A DNA stretch of 64,000 nt. Origin: JBAWXE01 sp037144255. GTDB lineage: Bacteria > Bacteroidota > Bacteroidia > Chitinophagales > Chitinophagaceae. A model generated the notes under the pieces. The model did not search any database and was not told the origin of the DNA. It saw nothing but the letters and a program-made list of their open reading frames with translations. Below, one piece after another: positions 27,004 to 35,077 of the stretch. The position numbers were made by a program, and so were the translations under genes. The stretch spans positions 13,907-77,906 of the forward strand of contig JBAWXE010000003.1 in assembly GCA_037144255.1 (NCBI GenBank), in the 5' to 3' direction. Within the stretch, counting starts at the first letter, position 1; each line of letters opens with the position of its first letter.

Positions 27004-28191
27004 ATGCCTGAAATTTCACATCGTGGTGCGCAAATGCCACCATCGCCCATACGTAAACTGGTGCCTTACGCAGAAGCTGCAAAAAAAAGAGGTGTCAAAG
27101 TATATCACTTAAATATTGGCCAGCCGGATATTGAAACGCCTCCATCTATATTAGATGCTGTACGCCATACTAATATCAAGGTGCTGGAGTATAGCCATAG
27201 TGCAGGGTTTGAAAGCTATCGTAAGAAGCTGGTAGAATACTACAAACGCAATGATATAGATGTGAACTTGAACCAGATCATCGTTACTACTGGTGGTTCT
27301 GAGGCTATCTCATTTGCTATCATGAGCTGTATGGATCCCGGTGATGAGATCATTATCCCCGAACCTTTCTATGCCAACTATAATGGTTTTGGTATCAGCG
27401 CAGGTGTTAAGATAGTTCCTATACCATCAGGTATAGAGGATGGCTTCTCTTTACCTCCTATCGAAGCATTTGAGAAAGCAGTAACACCACGTACCAAGGC
27501 TATCATGATCTGCAATCCTAATAACCCTACAGGTTATCTGTATAGCAGAGCAGAACTGGAAGTGCTGAAACAGATATGTCTGAAACATAACCTCTTCCTT
27601 TTTAGTGATGAGGCCTATCGTGAGTTTTGTTATGATGGCATGAAACATATTTCTGCCTTATCATTAGAAGGTCTGGAGCAACATGCTATACTCATGGATA
27701 CTATATCTAAGCGTTATAGTGCTTGTGGTGGTCGTATAGGTGCTTTCGTTACCCGCAATCAACAAGTGTTGGATGCTGCAATGAAATTTGCACAGGCACG
27801 TCTCAGCCCTCCTACATTCGCTCAAATTTTGGGCGAGGCAGCAGTAGATCTTCCGGCTAATTATTTCGATGGGGTACATGCAGAATATACCGGCCGTCGC
27901 GATCTGCTCGTAAAACGCCTCAAAGCAATGCCTGGTGTTACTTGTCCACTGCCCGGTGGTGCATTCTATGCTATGGCAAAACTACCGGTAGATAGTAGCG
28001 AAAGATTTTGTCAGTGGTTACTCGAAGATTTTTCTCATAATGGTGCTACTGTAATGATGGCGCCTGCGGCAGGATTTTATGCTACACCCGGCAAAGGCAA
28101 GGACGAAGTAAGACTCGCATATGTATTGAACAAAGAAGATATCAATGGCGCTATGGATTGCCTCGAAGCCGCATTGAAAGTGTATAAATAA
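27004..28191 (+). CDS. Class I/II PLP-dependent aminotransferase (aspartate-type)
   Basis: A 395-aa fold-type I aminotransferase. It has LNIGQPDIETPP near the N-terminus, VTTGGSEAISFAIMSCMDPGDE for cofactor phosphate binding, and the CNPNNPTGYLYS motif with the Asn that contacts PLP. The Schiff-base lysine is in MDTISKRYSACGGRIG (Lys about 235). This resembles the aspartate/tyrosine aminotransferases of Bacteroidota; substrate specificity cannot be read from the sequence. Single gene flanked by terminators on both sides. Confidence 0.9.
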   Translation: MPEISHRGAQMPPSPIRKLVPYAEAAKKRGVKVYHLNIGQPDIETPPSILDAVRHTNIKVLEYSHSAGFESYRKKLVEYYKRNDIDVNLNQIIVTTGGSEAISFAIMSCMDPGDEIIIPEPFYANYNGFGISAGVKIVPIPSGIEDGFSLPPIEAFEKAVTPRTKAIMICNPNNPTGYLYSRAELEVLKQICLKHNLFLFSDEAYREFCYDGMKHISALSLEGLEQHAILMDTISKRYSACGGRIGAFVTRNQQVLDAAMKFAQARLSPPTFAQILGEAAVDLPANYFDGVHAEYTGRRDLLVKRLKAMPGVTCPLPGGAFYAMAKLPVDSSERFCQWLLEDFSHNGATVMMAPAAGFYATPGKGKDEVRLAYVLNKEDINGAMDCLEAALKVYK

Positions 28192-28220
28192 AATCACTGA
28201 TAATTCTAACTAACAATAAT

Positions 28221-28257
28221 AGAATAGGGCATCGTTATCATAACGATGCCCTATTCT
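28221..28257. terminator. Bidirectional hairpin terminator
   Basis: Perfect 17-bp stem (AGAATAGGGCATCGTTA and its complement) with a 3-nt loop, A/T-rich on both sides. It separates the convergent aminotransferase and T9SS protease genes. Confidence 0.85.
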
Positions 28258-28270
28258 ATTTATACAAGTA

Positions 28271-31200
28271 TTATTTACAAATGACTAATCGCTGAATGAA
28301 GCGTTCACCATCATTATTGCTGACGTGTACTATATAAATGCCAGCAGCTAAGTTTAAGTGAATATTTACTTTATCCTGATCAAAGTTTAAATTTTGTTCC
28401 ATCACTTTTTTACCACTCACTTCGTACACTTCCATAATTGCAGGAGCAGAATTTCTATTCCTTAGTATGGTAAGGTCATTTTGTGCAGGATTAGGGTAGA
28501 AGCTATAATCATTTCGACCATTAGCAATAGTAGAAATACCAGTTGTAATTGACACAGTAACCGCAGCGGTATCCTTACATCCATTAGAGTCTGTGCCTAT
28601 AACTTGATAGATAGTAGTACTTGTAGGCATCGCTGTAGCCAGAGAGCATGCTGGATTAGAACAGTTTACTGACGGGGTCCATATATAAGAATTAGCGCCT
28701 GAGGCTGATAGATTTGTAGTTTGCCCTGAAGAAATGGTATTTGGTGTAGCTGAAGCTGTTATAGGTATAATAGGAAATGTTTTTACTGTCAATAATGCTA
28801 CAGCAATACATCCTGTAGCAGGGACACTTTCTACTACGAATGTAGCAGTATCTGTTACAAAAACTGTTGGTGCGGCGCAAGAAGTACAACTAAGTCCTTG
28901 ATTTGCTGGCCATACATAATTACTGGCACCAGATGCTGTAAGCGTAACGGTAGTACCACGGCAAACAGGTGACGATGGACTTGGGGTAATAATGAAATTG
29001 ATATTAGGATTGACTACATTGATCTGTGCATCAATTTGTTTGTCACATCCCAAGGGATCTGTATAAGAATAGGATATAGTTTGTGGCCCATAGCCTGTTT
29101 GTAATACCGATTGTAGTGCTGAGAAATTATACGTACTACCAGTCATAAATACTCCTGCACCGGAGAATGTACCACCTGGTACCGTAGCATATTGACTGAG
29201 ATCAAATAGTGTGTCACAAGTAGTAAGTGTTGTAGGCATACCAGCAAAACTACCGGCATCATTCATTGGCTCTAGTTTAATATCATCTACCAATATATAC
29301 GTCCAATAATTTGCAGGATACCAAGCTGGGTTTAGATACACAGCATTCTGAACAATCAAGTTGTCATCACCTGTTGCGCCGGAATATGTAAAGTAGGTAG
29401 TGTACGAATGCCAATGATCATCGGCAGTAAGCAATGTATCCTTTATAGGTACTAAAAAACTTGGTACCGGATAGGAAGGTGATGTAGTAGGTGGCTGGTG
29501 CCCCGGACTCATTAGGAACTGGATCTCTGTAGGGACATCAATGACATAATAGGCTGGGTATGCACTACATACTTTACTCCAAAAACTCAGCTTGTAACTG
29601 GCACCATTTATTAAACCTGATGTGAGTACTGATTGCGCAGATTCTGAATTGAACAGTTGTCCAGGGAATATTCCTTTCCAACCACCCATTCCTATAAAGT
29701 GATTGTTAATGCTAGCACTATTGTTATGAGAGTCTGTTGGTGGTACAGTCTCTGTAGTTGGTATATTGCAATCTATCCAGCCTGTATTGAAAGAATTGGG
29801 GCATCCACGGGTATAAAGGTCTGGTGTGTTGAAATATGCATACCAACAATCAATTACTGGATTATGAGGTATTACTGAGGTATGCGAAAAATCACCACAG
29901 TCTGTAGCACTTTCAAAACTGCCGTTCTTTACCAAATCACATGGTTTTGATTCGCAGGTTGTGGCAGCTAGATCAATGTATACATACACATAAGTGATAT
30001 TCCCTAGCTTACCACTTGCTTTATTAACAGGAATATACCTTAGTAATTGCAAGCCACTTGATCCTACCAATGGAGTGAATGTAACATTAGTAGTATTATT
30101 TGCATTTGTAGCACTTAGAATACCATAACCCATTACTACCTGCAAGCAACTAATGGAATCTGCATTATAATCATTACTTAGAATACCTTGTGTAACTGCA
30201 GGGCCACTGATAGTTATTGGTGTAGTACCCATAGTATAGTATAGATAGTTCCCATTTTGTAACCCATCATTGATACCACCTACATTAATGCCGGTGCAAA
30301 CACTGCCTCCGTAATTTGTATCATTTAGATTTACCGAATTACCGAATGTAGTATTTACATTATAGCCAATATCACATAGTGCTTGACGTTCCTCCATTTT
30401 ATAATGTCGTTTCATGGTTGTGGGTACAGTAGCATTGCTCATTACAAAGTAAATATCATTTCTTGCAGTTATTGGGCATTCATCCTCAAAGTGACTTAAA
30501 GAACTGCCGCTCTCCCAACAATTAGGTGTATAAACAGGTTGGCTCATATTGCCATCATCAAATTTAATTGCTGTAGCACATGTAGTTTGATTGGCGATAC
30601 ATGATGAAGGGTTGGGCGTAAGTAATGAAGTAGCTGCTGTGAAGCTATAGTTATATAGATTACAACTGCCGGTATTAGTAATTAATGGCGATCCGGTCGA
30701 TGACTTTAGATATTGATCGTAACGTGAGTAGTAAGGATAAGTTAATGCTGATGTACCAACGGATGTGATCAGTGATGTAAAACCTAATGCATGAGTCATT
30801 TCATGTAGTACTACTGTGTATAGATCTAATTCACCAGCTACAGGAACAGTGCTTAGATCTGTATGCCAGTTGTATGTACCACTAAAATTAAACGCCATCA
30901 TTCCATGAAAGAATGTACCTGAACTATTGTTTAAAGCTCCTAATGAGTATAGTGGATATGAAATATTAGTATAAGCATCTGCTCCACTGTGCAATGTGGT
31001 CCAAACAGCATTATCTACTATGCCTGATAGCGTTGTCAATGCAGGTATATTATAAAATCCCGTTGCAAGGCCTAATACATTGCCCGGGGGGACGCCGCTA
31101 AGATTGTTGATATTTCTTACCCAGATATTCACTTTCTGATTTGTGTTGCCACAAGGTGAATTAATAAATGATGATAGATCGTGTAATACCTGACATACTA

Positions 31201-31546
31201 CTTGTAAACGTGCTTGTGCAGCAGCTGAATTATCTTCCAATCCACAGCCTGGTTCCATATACAATTGAAAATATCCTGAGTTGCAATTGGCCATGATGAG
31301 CTGAGGTGGAATCCCATCACTTGGGTTTCTGAAATGATCATTGATTGATAGGTCTAGCAAAGAATATCTATTCCCAAATCGGTCGAATACAGAATCCAAA
31401 TAGCCACCGGGAGTTACTATATTCAGTATAGACTTCGCCAATGTACGAGCATTATGGGGAGTGCTTTGACCCTTATTACTATTTTGAGAAAATACTGTAA
31501 GAGATAAAAAACTACCAATGATAGTAAAGAGAACTATTCGTTTCAT
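28271..31546 (-). CDS. T9SS-exported multidomain zinc metalloprotease
   Basis: A 1091-aa secreted protein. Start set at ATG 31546, directly before the signal peptide IVLFTIIGSFLSLTVFSQ. The N-terminal half holds a metzincin-like zinc site HEMTHALGF (about residue 248; HExxHxxG plus Phe), so it is probably a peptidase. The middle (about 520-780) resembles a carbohydrate-binding or jelly-roll domain. Then come Ig/PKD-like repeats with Cys-pair motifs (GLSCTSCAAPTVF and SVNCSNPACSLAT) and a T9SS type A sorting domain (YSFYPNPAQNDLTI to the end). Export is by the type IX system to the surface or medium. Substrate unknown. Confidence 0.85.
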   Translation of the reverse strand: MKRIVLFTIIGSFLSLTVFSQNSNKGQSTPHNARTLAKSILNIVTPGGYLDSVFDRFGNRYSLLDLSINDHFRNPSDGIPPQLIMANCNSGYFQLYMEPGCGLEDNSAAAQARLQVVCQVLHDLSSFINSPCGNTNQKVNIWVRNINNLSGVPPGNVLGLATGFYNIPALTTLSGIVDNAVWTTLHSGADAYTNISYPLYSLGALNNSSGTFFHGMMAFNFSGTYNWHTDLSTVPVAGELDLYTVVLHEMTHALGFTSLITSVGTSALTYPYYSRYDQYLKSSTGSPLITNTGSCNLYNYSFTAATSLLTPNPSSCIANQTTCATAIKFDDGNMSQPVYTPNCWESGSSLSHFEDECPITARNDIYFVMSNATVPTTMKRHYKMEERQALCDIGYNVNTTFGNSVNLNDTNYGGSVCTGINVGGINDGLQNGNYLYYTMGTTPITISGPAVTQGILSNDYNADSISCLQVVMGYGILSATNANNTTNVTFTPLVGSSGLQLLRYIPVNKASGKLGNITYVYVYIDLAATTCESKPCDLVKNGSFESATDCGDFSHTSVIPHNPVIDCWYAYFNTPDLYTRGCPNSFNTGWIDCNIPTTETVPPTDSHNNSASINNHFIGMGGWKGIFPGQLFNSESAQSVLTSGLINGASYKLSFWSKVCSAYPAYYVIDVPTEIQFLMSPGHQPPTTSPSYPVPSFLVPIKDTLLTADDHWHSYTTYFTYSGATGDDNLIVQNAVYLNPAWYPANYWTYILVDDIKLEPMNDAGSFAGMPTTLTTCDTLFDLSQYATVPGGTFSGAGVFMTGSTYNFSALQSVLQTGYGPQTISYSYTDPLGCDKQIDAQINVVNPNINFIITPSPSSPVCRGTTVTLTASGASNYVWPANQGLSCTSCAAPTVFVTDTATFVVESVPATGCIAVALLTVKTFPIIPITASATPNTISSGQTTNLSASGANSYIWTPSVNCSNPACSLATAMPTSTTIYQVIGTDSNGCKDTAAVTVSITTGISTIANGRNDYSFYPNPAQNDLTILRNRNSAPAIMEVYEVSGKKVMEQNLNFDQDKVNIHLNLAAGIYIVHVSNNDGERFIQRLVICK

Positions 31547-31716
31547 ACTTACATGTTTTGTGGTTGATATAGTGTTGAGGGTATGTATGAAGACATTCGC
31601 AAAATGAAAAACGTTGGTATTTATGCGATTTACAGTCATAGATAACTGTATGTACATATAAAATTCCGCTGTTGTTGGTCTTATTTTCTGATCAATAATT
31701 AATAATACTGAAACAA

Positions 31717-31735
31717 ATATTTGTTAGCCCCTACC
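31717..31735 (+). repeat. 19-bp repeat, copy 2
   Basis: ATATTTGTTAGCCCCTACC, identical to the minus strand of 8598-8616. Its TTTG is the -33 element of the adjoining promoter. Confidence 0.7.
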
Positions 31736-31752
31736 TCCATTTCGTATCTTTG
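31720..31752 (+). promoter_or_regulatory. Orphan Bacteroidota promoter
   Basis: TTTG (31720-31723), 21-nt spacer, TATCTTTG (31745-31752) followed by TAGC: both boxes are perfect. It points into the repeat region, where no normal gene follows on the plus strand before the convergent adenine deaminase. Confidence 0.65.
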
Positions 31753-31799
31753 TAGCTAATTATGAACCTCTAAATATTCATAATGAAAAACAAAACACT

Positions 31800-31874
31800 A
31801 TGAAAAAACAGATTTGCTCAAATGCACCCTTCTTCTATCCTAACTCATTGGTAATCAGCCATACTCGCTTATAA
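31800..31874 (+). CDS. Possible 24-aa peptide downstream of the orphan promoter
   Basis: ATG at 31800, about 40 nt after the predicted transcription start; the peptide begins MKKQICSNAPFF and ends VISHTRL. It is too short to judge by coding signal and has no recognised relatives. It could equally be the N-terminal remnant of a decayed gene or not translated at all. Confidence 0.2.
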   Translation: MKKQICSNAPFFYPNSLVISHTRL

Positions 31875-31885
31875 TTATTCAAAAA

Positions 31886-31977
31886 ATGCACAGAAGATGC
31901 ACCCCTAATGCACACCAAATGCACGGATGATGCACACCTAATGCCAGCCATGCACATTTGATGCAAGGCAAATGCAA
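31886..31977 (+). repeat. Nine ATGCAC-type units with 11-bp periodicity
   Basis: ATGCAC or a close variant starts at 31886, 31897, 31908, 31919, 31930, 31941 (ATGCCA), 31950, 31961 (ATGCAA) and 31972 (ATGCAA). All steps are 11 bp except one of 9. Only the hexamer is kept; the other five bases vary. Another ATGCAC at 31822 is out of phase. The one-helical-turn spacing is like a protein-binding iteron array. The units are far too short for a CRISPR. Confidence 0.7.
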
Positions 31978-32078
31978 GCTACTATCAGTTCTTTTCTTGC
32001 TCCATCAATGCCACCATTTCTACTTTAAGGTGAAATCTCCTGAGCACATGCAATCAGCTTTTATAACCCTGATCCATA

Positions 32079-32105
32079 TGTGACACAGTAACCCAATTGC
32101 GACAC
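32079..32105. repeat. TG(T/C)GACAC direct repeats
   Basis: TGTGACAC (32079-32086) and TGCGACAC (32098-32105) start 19 bp apart. The arrangement recalls the repeated ends of IS21-type elements, but there is no transposase and no partner end in the window. Confidence 0.25.
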
Positions 32106-32250
32106 TCAAAAATAAATAAACAAATTAGGGGAGTCCCGAACTCGTTTCGAGGTAACATTTGAAATCACACAACTTATAGATTATCAACCAATCTAACTTC
32201 TCATGTTACCATAAAAAATTTCTAAGAGTTTGTAGCCTTTCAAAAACTTA

Positions 32251-33891
32251 TCATGCCTCCACAGAAGTGAACTGAAACTTCCGCCCATCAAATAACCCCA
32301 TATCACTCAGTTTTAATGATGGTATCACCAATAATGCCATAAAGGATAATGTCATATAAGGGGCATGAAGTGGGGTGCCAAGTTCTTTGGCCTTTTTATC
32401 TATGAGAGAATATTTTGCTGCCACCTCATATCCATCTTCACCTGTCATCAGTCCGGCAATAGGCAATGGCATACAATCTACAGTGTCCGCATGAGCAGCC
32501 ACTGATATACCCCCTTTGCAAGAAATGAGTGCATTTACAGCAGCACAAATCGTATCATCATCTACACCTACAGCAATGATATTATGACAATCATGTGCTA
32601 CAGTAGATGCTATAGCACCTTTTTTCAAACCTATATTTTTTATGAACCCTACAGATATAGGTGCATTATTATTATAGCGGTTCACCACTACTATCTTTAA
32701 AATATCTTGTTCTATATCCGATACCCAACAACCATTTTCATTTTTTCCTTGCAATATAAGTTCATTAGTTACTAATTGACCTTCTATTGCTTCCATCACT
32801 CTTATCAGCGGAGCATCTGATCGCACGTTTAAAACAAAATCCTTTGGGCTTTTCAGCTGACAATTAAAATTATTAATGGGTTCTACGCGTACATATGGCA
32901 ATAAGGTTTTCCCCTTCTCAGCCACTAATCGGCCATCTATATATGTTTGCAGAATATCAAATGGTTGCAGTTTGTTGATCACTATAAAATCAGCAGGGTC
33001 ATTTTCACGTAACATTCCCACTGGTAGTTTGTAGTGTAATACAGGGCTCACACATGCGGCCCATAAAATATCATAAGGAGTATAACCCTTTGCTAATGAA
33101 CGTTTTACAAGGTCATTTATATGGTACAATACTAACTCATCTGGGTGCTTATCATCACTACAGAACATCACTTTCGTAGGCTGTGTTCGTAATAGGTCAC
33201 AAAGTGCTTCATAATTTTTAGCAGCACTACCTTCACGTATCAGTATCTTCATGCCTGATTTTATCTTATCCAAGGCCTCTTCCATAGTAAAGCACTCATG
33301 ATCTGTTGTGATACCTGCGGCAGCATATTGTGAAGCTTCATCACCTTTCAGTCCTGGTGCATGTCCATCTATAGGTTTGTCTGCTTTTTGTGCTGCCTTG
33401 ATCTTTGCCAGCACTTCAGGGTCATTATGTAAAACTCCGGGATAGTTCATCATTTCTGTTAAGTACCATATATCCGGGCTTTGTAACATTTTTTCTACAG
33501 CTGCAGAATCTAAGACAGCTCCTGCAGTCTCGAAGGAAGTGGCAGGGACGCAAGAGGGCGCACCAAAGAAAAATTTGAAGGGAGTTTTTTTGCTATTATT
33601 GATCATATACTCTACCCCCTCTATACCACATACATTGGCTATTTCATGTGGATCAGATACCGTAGCAACAGTGCCATGCACAACTGCTATTCGTGCAAAA
33701 GCAGTAGGTACCAACATAGAGCTTTCTATATGCACATGTGCATCTATAAAACCCGGAAGAATATATTGATCAGGGGCTTTTGGTACTTCTTTGATATTCC
33801 TAATGATTCCATCAATTACAGAAATTGTAGCAGGATAGGTGCGTCTTTGAAATAGGTCTATAAGTTGACCTGAGATGGTGAAAGTGCTCAT
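32251..33891 (-). CDS. ade: Adenine deaminase
   Basis: Converts adenine to hypoxanthine and ammonia in purine salvage. The 546-aa amidohydrolase begins with a small beta domain, then the metal-binding PGFIDAHVHIESSML (about 45-59). A further segment has DGHAPGL and TTDHECFTMEEAL (about 175-205), typical of the Ade branch. The C-terminal domain includes VAHDCHNIIAVGVDD (about 420-434), also diagnostic for bacterial adenine deaminase. Length fits. Cytoplasmic, apparently a single gene. Confidence 0.93.
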   Translation of the reverse strand: MSTFTISGQLIDLFQRRTYPATISVIDGIIRNIKEVPKAPDQYILPGFIDAHVHIESSMLVPTAFARIAVVHGTVATVSDPHEIANVCGIEGVEYMINNSKKTPFKFFFGAPSCVPATSFETAGAVLDSAAVEKMLQSPDIWYLTEMMNYPGVLHNDPEVLAKIKAAQKADKPIDGHAPGLKGDEASQYAAAGITTDHECFTMEEALDKIKSGMKILIREGSAAKNYEALCDLLRTQPTKVMFCSDDKHPDELVLYHINDLVKRSLAKGYTPYDILWAACVSPVLHYKLPVGMLRENDPADFIVINKLQPFDILQTYIDGRLVAEKGKTLLPYVRVEPINNFNCQLKSPKDFVLNVRSDAPLIRVMEAIEGQLVTNELILQGKNENGCWVSDIEQDILKIVVVNRYNNNAPISVGFIKNIGLKKGAIASTVAHDCHNIIAVGVDDDTICAAVNALISCKGGISVAAHADTVDCMPLPIAGLMTGEDGYEVAAKYSLIDKKAKELGTPLHAPYMTLSFMALLVIPSLKLSDMGLFDGRKFQFTSVEA

Positions 33892-33929
33892 AAGCTAAAG
33901 TTAGTAAGAGCAGCTGAAAGATGGGGAAA

Positions 33930-34322
33930 CTATTGTATTAAATTTCCTGATCTAGCCATTTTTACCTTCAAATCCAGAAGGTGTATCATGAGTGATGCTC
34001 TATTCTTTATTTCATCAGCATTTGTGCCTTTAAACATATTGTCTACAGTTGTATTCCATAGTAGCACCCAACGTTGAAAGTGTTCTGCTTGTAGCGCTAT
34101 TTTCTTATCAATATCTATGTGTTTTTTGATAGGATTACCATTATAACCGGGTTTGCTGAAAATAATCCCGTCCCAAAATTGGTACATAATTGGTAAGTGT
34201 TGCGACCAATTATCGCCAATGATGTCGTTAAAGATATGACCTATCACTTCATCTTTCTTTACTATGTCATAAAAAGTATTGACTAGTAATTCAATGTCTT
34301 CTCTATTGGATAGGTCTTGCAT
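33930..34322 (-). CDS. Truncated haemoglobin, group III
   Basis: A 130-aa heme protein of the 2-on-2 globin fold. The N-terminal helix FYDIVKKDEVIGHIFNDI and the central LPIMYQFWDGIIF are typical of group III. The proximal His is in ALQAEHFQRWVLLW (about residue 76). Group III members lack the glycine pairs of groups I and II, as here. Role may be oxygen or NO chemistry; no direct evidence. It lies 25 nt downstream of the LUD gene, in the same direction. Confidence 0.85.
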   Translation of the reverse strand: MQDLSNREDIELLVNTFYDIVKKDEVIGHIFNDIIGDNWSQHLPIMYQFWDGIIFSKPGYNGNPIKKHIDIDKKIALQAEHFQRWVLLWNTTVDNMFKGTNADEIKNRASLMIHLLDLKVKMARSGNLIQ

Positions 34323-34347
34323 TACATTGGCTATTTAAGTAAGATTA

Positions 34348-35007
34348 TCAGGCATTTATATAGAAGCAAAATACCTCTGCTGGTCCATGTACACCTACAA
34401 CCAGTGTTTTCTCAATATCGGCTGTTCTGCTTGGTCCTGTATTTAGATTGATCATAGATGGTGGATTAGTACCATAACGACTCTTAATGAAATCAAATGC
34501 TTGCTGTATATCAGGTACTATCTGGTTGCCATAAGCAACAATAATATGTACCGGAAAGAAAACGGAGGATGTGCGCCCTAAGTATTGTTTGCTACTAAGT
34601 ATCACAGATCCTGTACGTGCTACTAATACCTCGCAGCCTGTAATGCAAGCATCAGCTTTTTCTTCTTTTGAGTCGGCTGGCTCAATAAAATTGAGTTTAT
34701 TATTGCTAAATAAGGTCAGCAGATTTTCTTGAGAACAAAGTAGTTGTTTCCATCCCCGACTATCATACAATGCATGGATATTATCCATTAGGTCTTGTTC
34801 ATTCTCACAGAAAATGAATTTTCCTCCTAGTTTGATGAAAGCGTCTGCAAATGTTTCTTCAATGGTTACATCATTTTGAGCAAATGTGCTGGCAATCGTT
34901 TCTTTATCCACTTCTGGAAATGGCATAGGAAGCGGTTGTTGGTTAAGATTTTTGCGGATCTTACTCAGTATATTTTCTCTTGATTTAGATGTTTTAAATG
35001 TTTGCAT
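34348..35007 (-). CDS. LUD domain protein (LutC/YkgG-like)
   Basis: A 219-aa protein of the LUD family, whose members include LutC of L-lactate utilisation. The C-terminal GPSRTADIEKTLVVGVHGPAE segment (about 190-210) is the family signature, and ARTGSVILSS (about 130-139) is also conserved. The lutA and lutB partners are not in the window, so a lactate role is uncertain. It has a possible -7 box (TATTTTTG, 35035-35042, minus strand) 27 nt upstream of its ATG, beside the ftsH terminator. Confidence 0.85.
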   Translation of the reverse strand: MQTFKTSKSRENILSKIRKNLNQQPLPMPFPEVDKETIASTFAQNDVTIEETFADAFIKLGGKFIFCENEQDLMDNIHALYDSRGWKQLLCSQENLLTLFSNNKLNFIEPADSKEEKADACITGCEVLVARTGSVILSSKQYLGRTSSVFFPVHIIVAYGNQIVPDIQQAFDFIKSRYGTNPPSMINLNTGPSRTADIEKTLVVGVHGPAEVFCFYINA

Positions 35008-35041
35008 GCCTATTCCTATTCATTGAAAGATATACAAAAAT

Positions 35042-35071
35042 AAAAAAGCGGTGATTAATCACCGCTTTTTT
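35042..35071. terminator. Bidirectional terminator after ftsH
   Basis: AAAAAAGCGGTGATT and AATCACCGCTTTTTT pair almost without a loop, with six As/Ts on each side. It ends the rsfS-ftsH unit and separates it from the LUD gene. Confidence 0.85.
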
Positions 35072-35077
35072 ATTCGT

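Larger units (their letters stand above)
31547..32250. other. 704-bp non-coding region with periodic repeats
   Basis: The stretch between the protease and adenine deaminase genes contains, left to right: copy 2 of the 19-bp repeat, a complete promoter firing rightward, a 24-codon ORF, a block of ATGCAC units spaced 11 bp apart, and two TG(T/C)GACAC direct repeats. There is also an 8-bp inverted pair GGTAACAT/ATGTTACC (32151-32158, 32203-32210). No protein family or known RNA is recognised. Confidence 0.6.

Noticed and set aside
31886..31977. CRISPR array
   Set aside because: The repeated unit is 6 bp with 5-bp spacers, far below CRISPR repeat length, and no cas gene is in the window.
32141..32155. 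tRNA T-arm-like segment (CTCGTTTCGAGG)
   Set aside because: Only a 4-bp stem with a 3-base loop; no acceptor, D or anticodon arm can be built around it.
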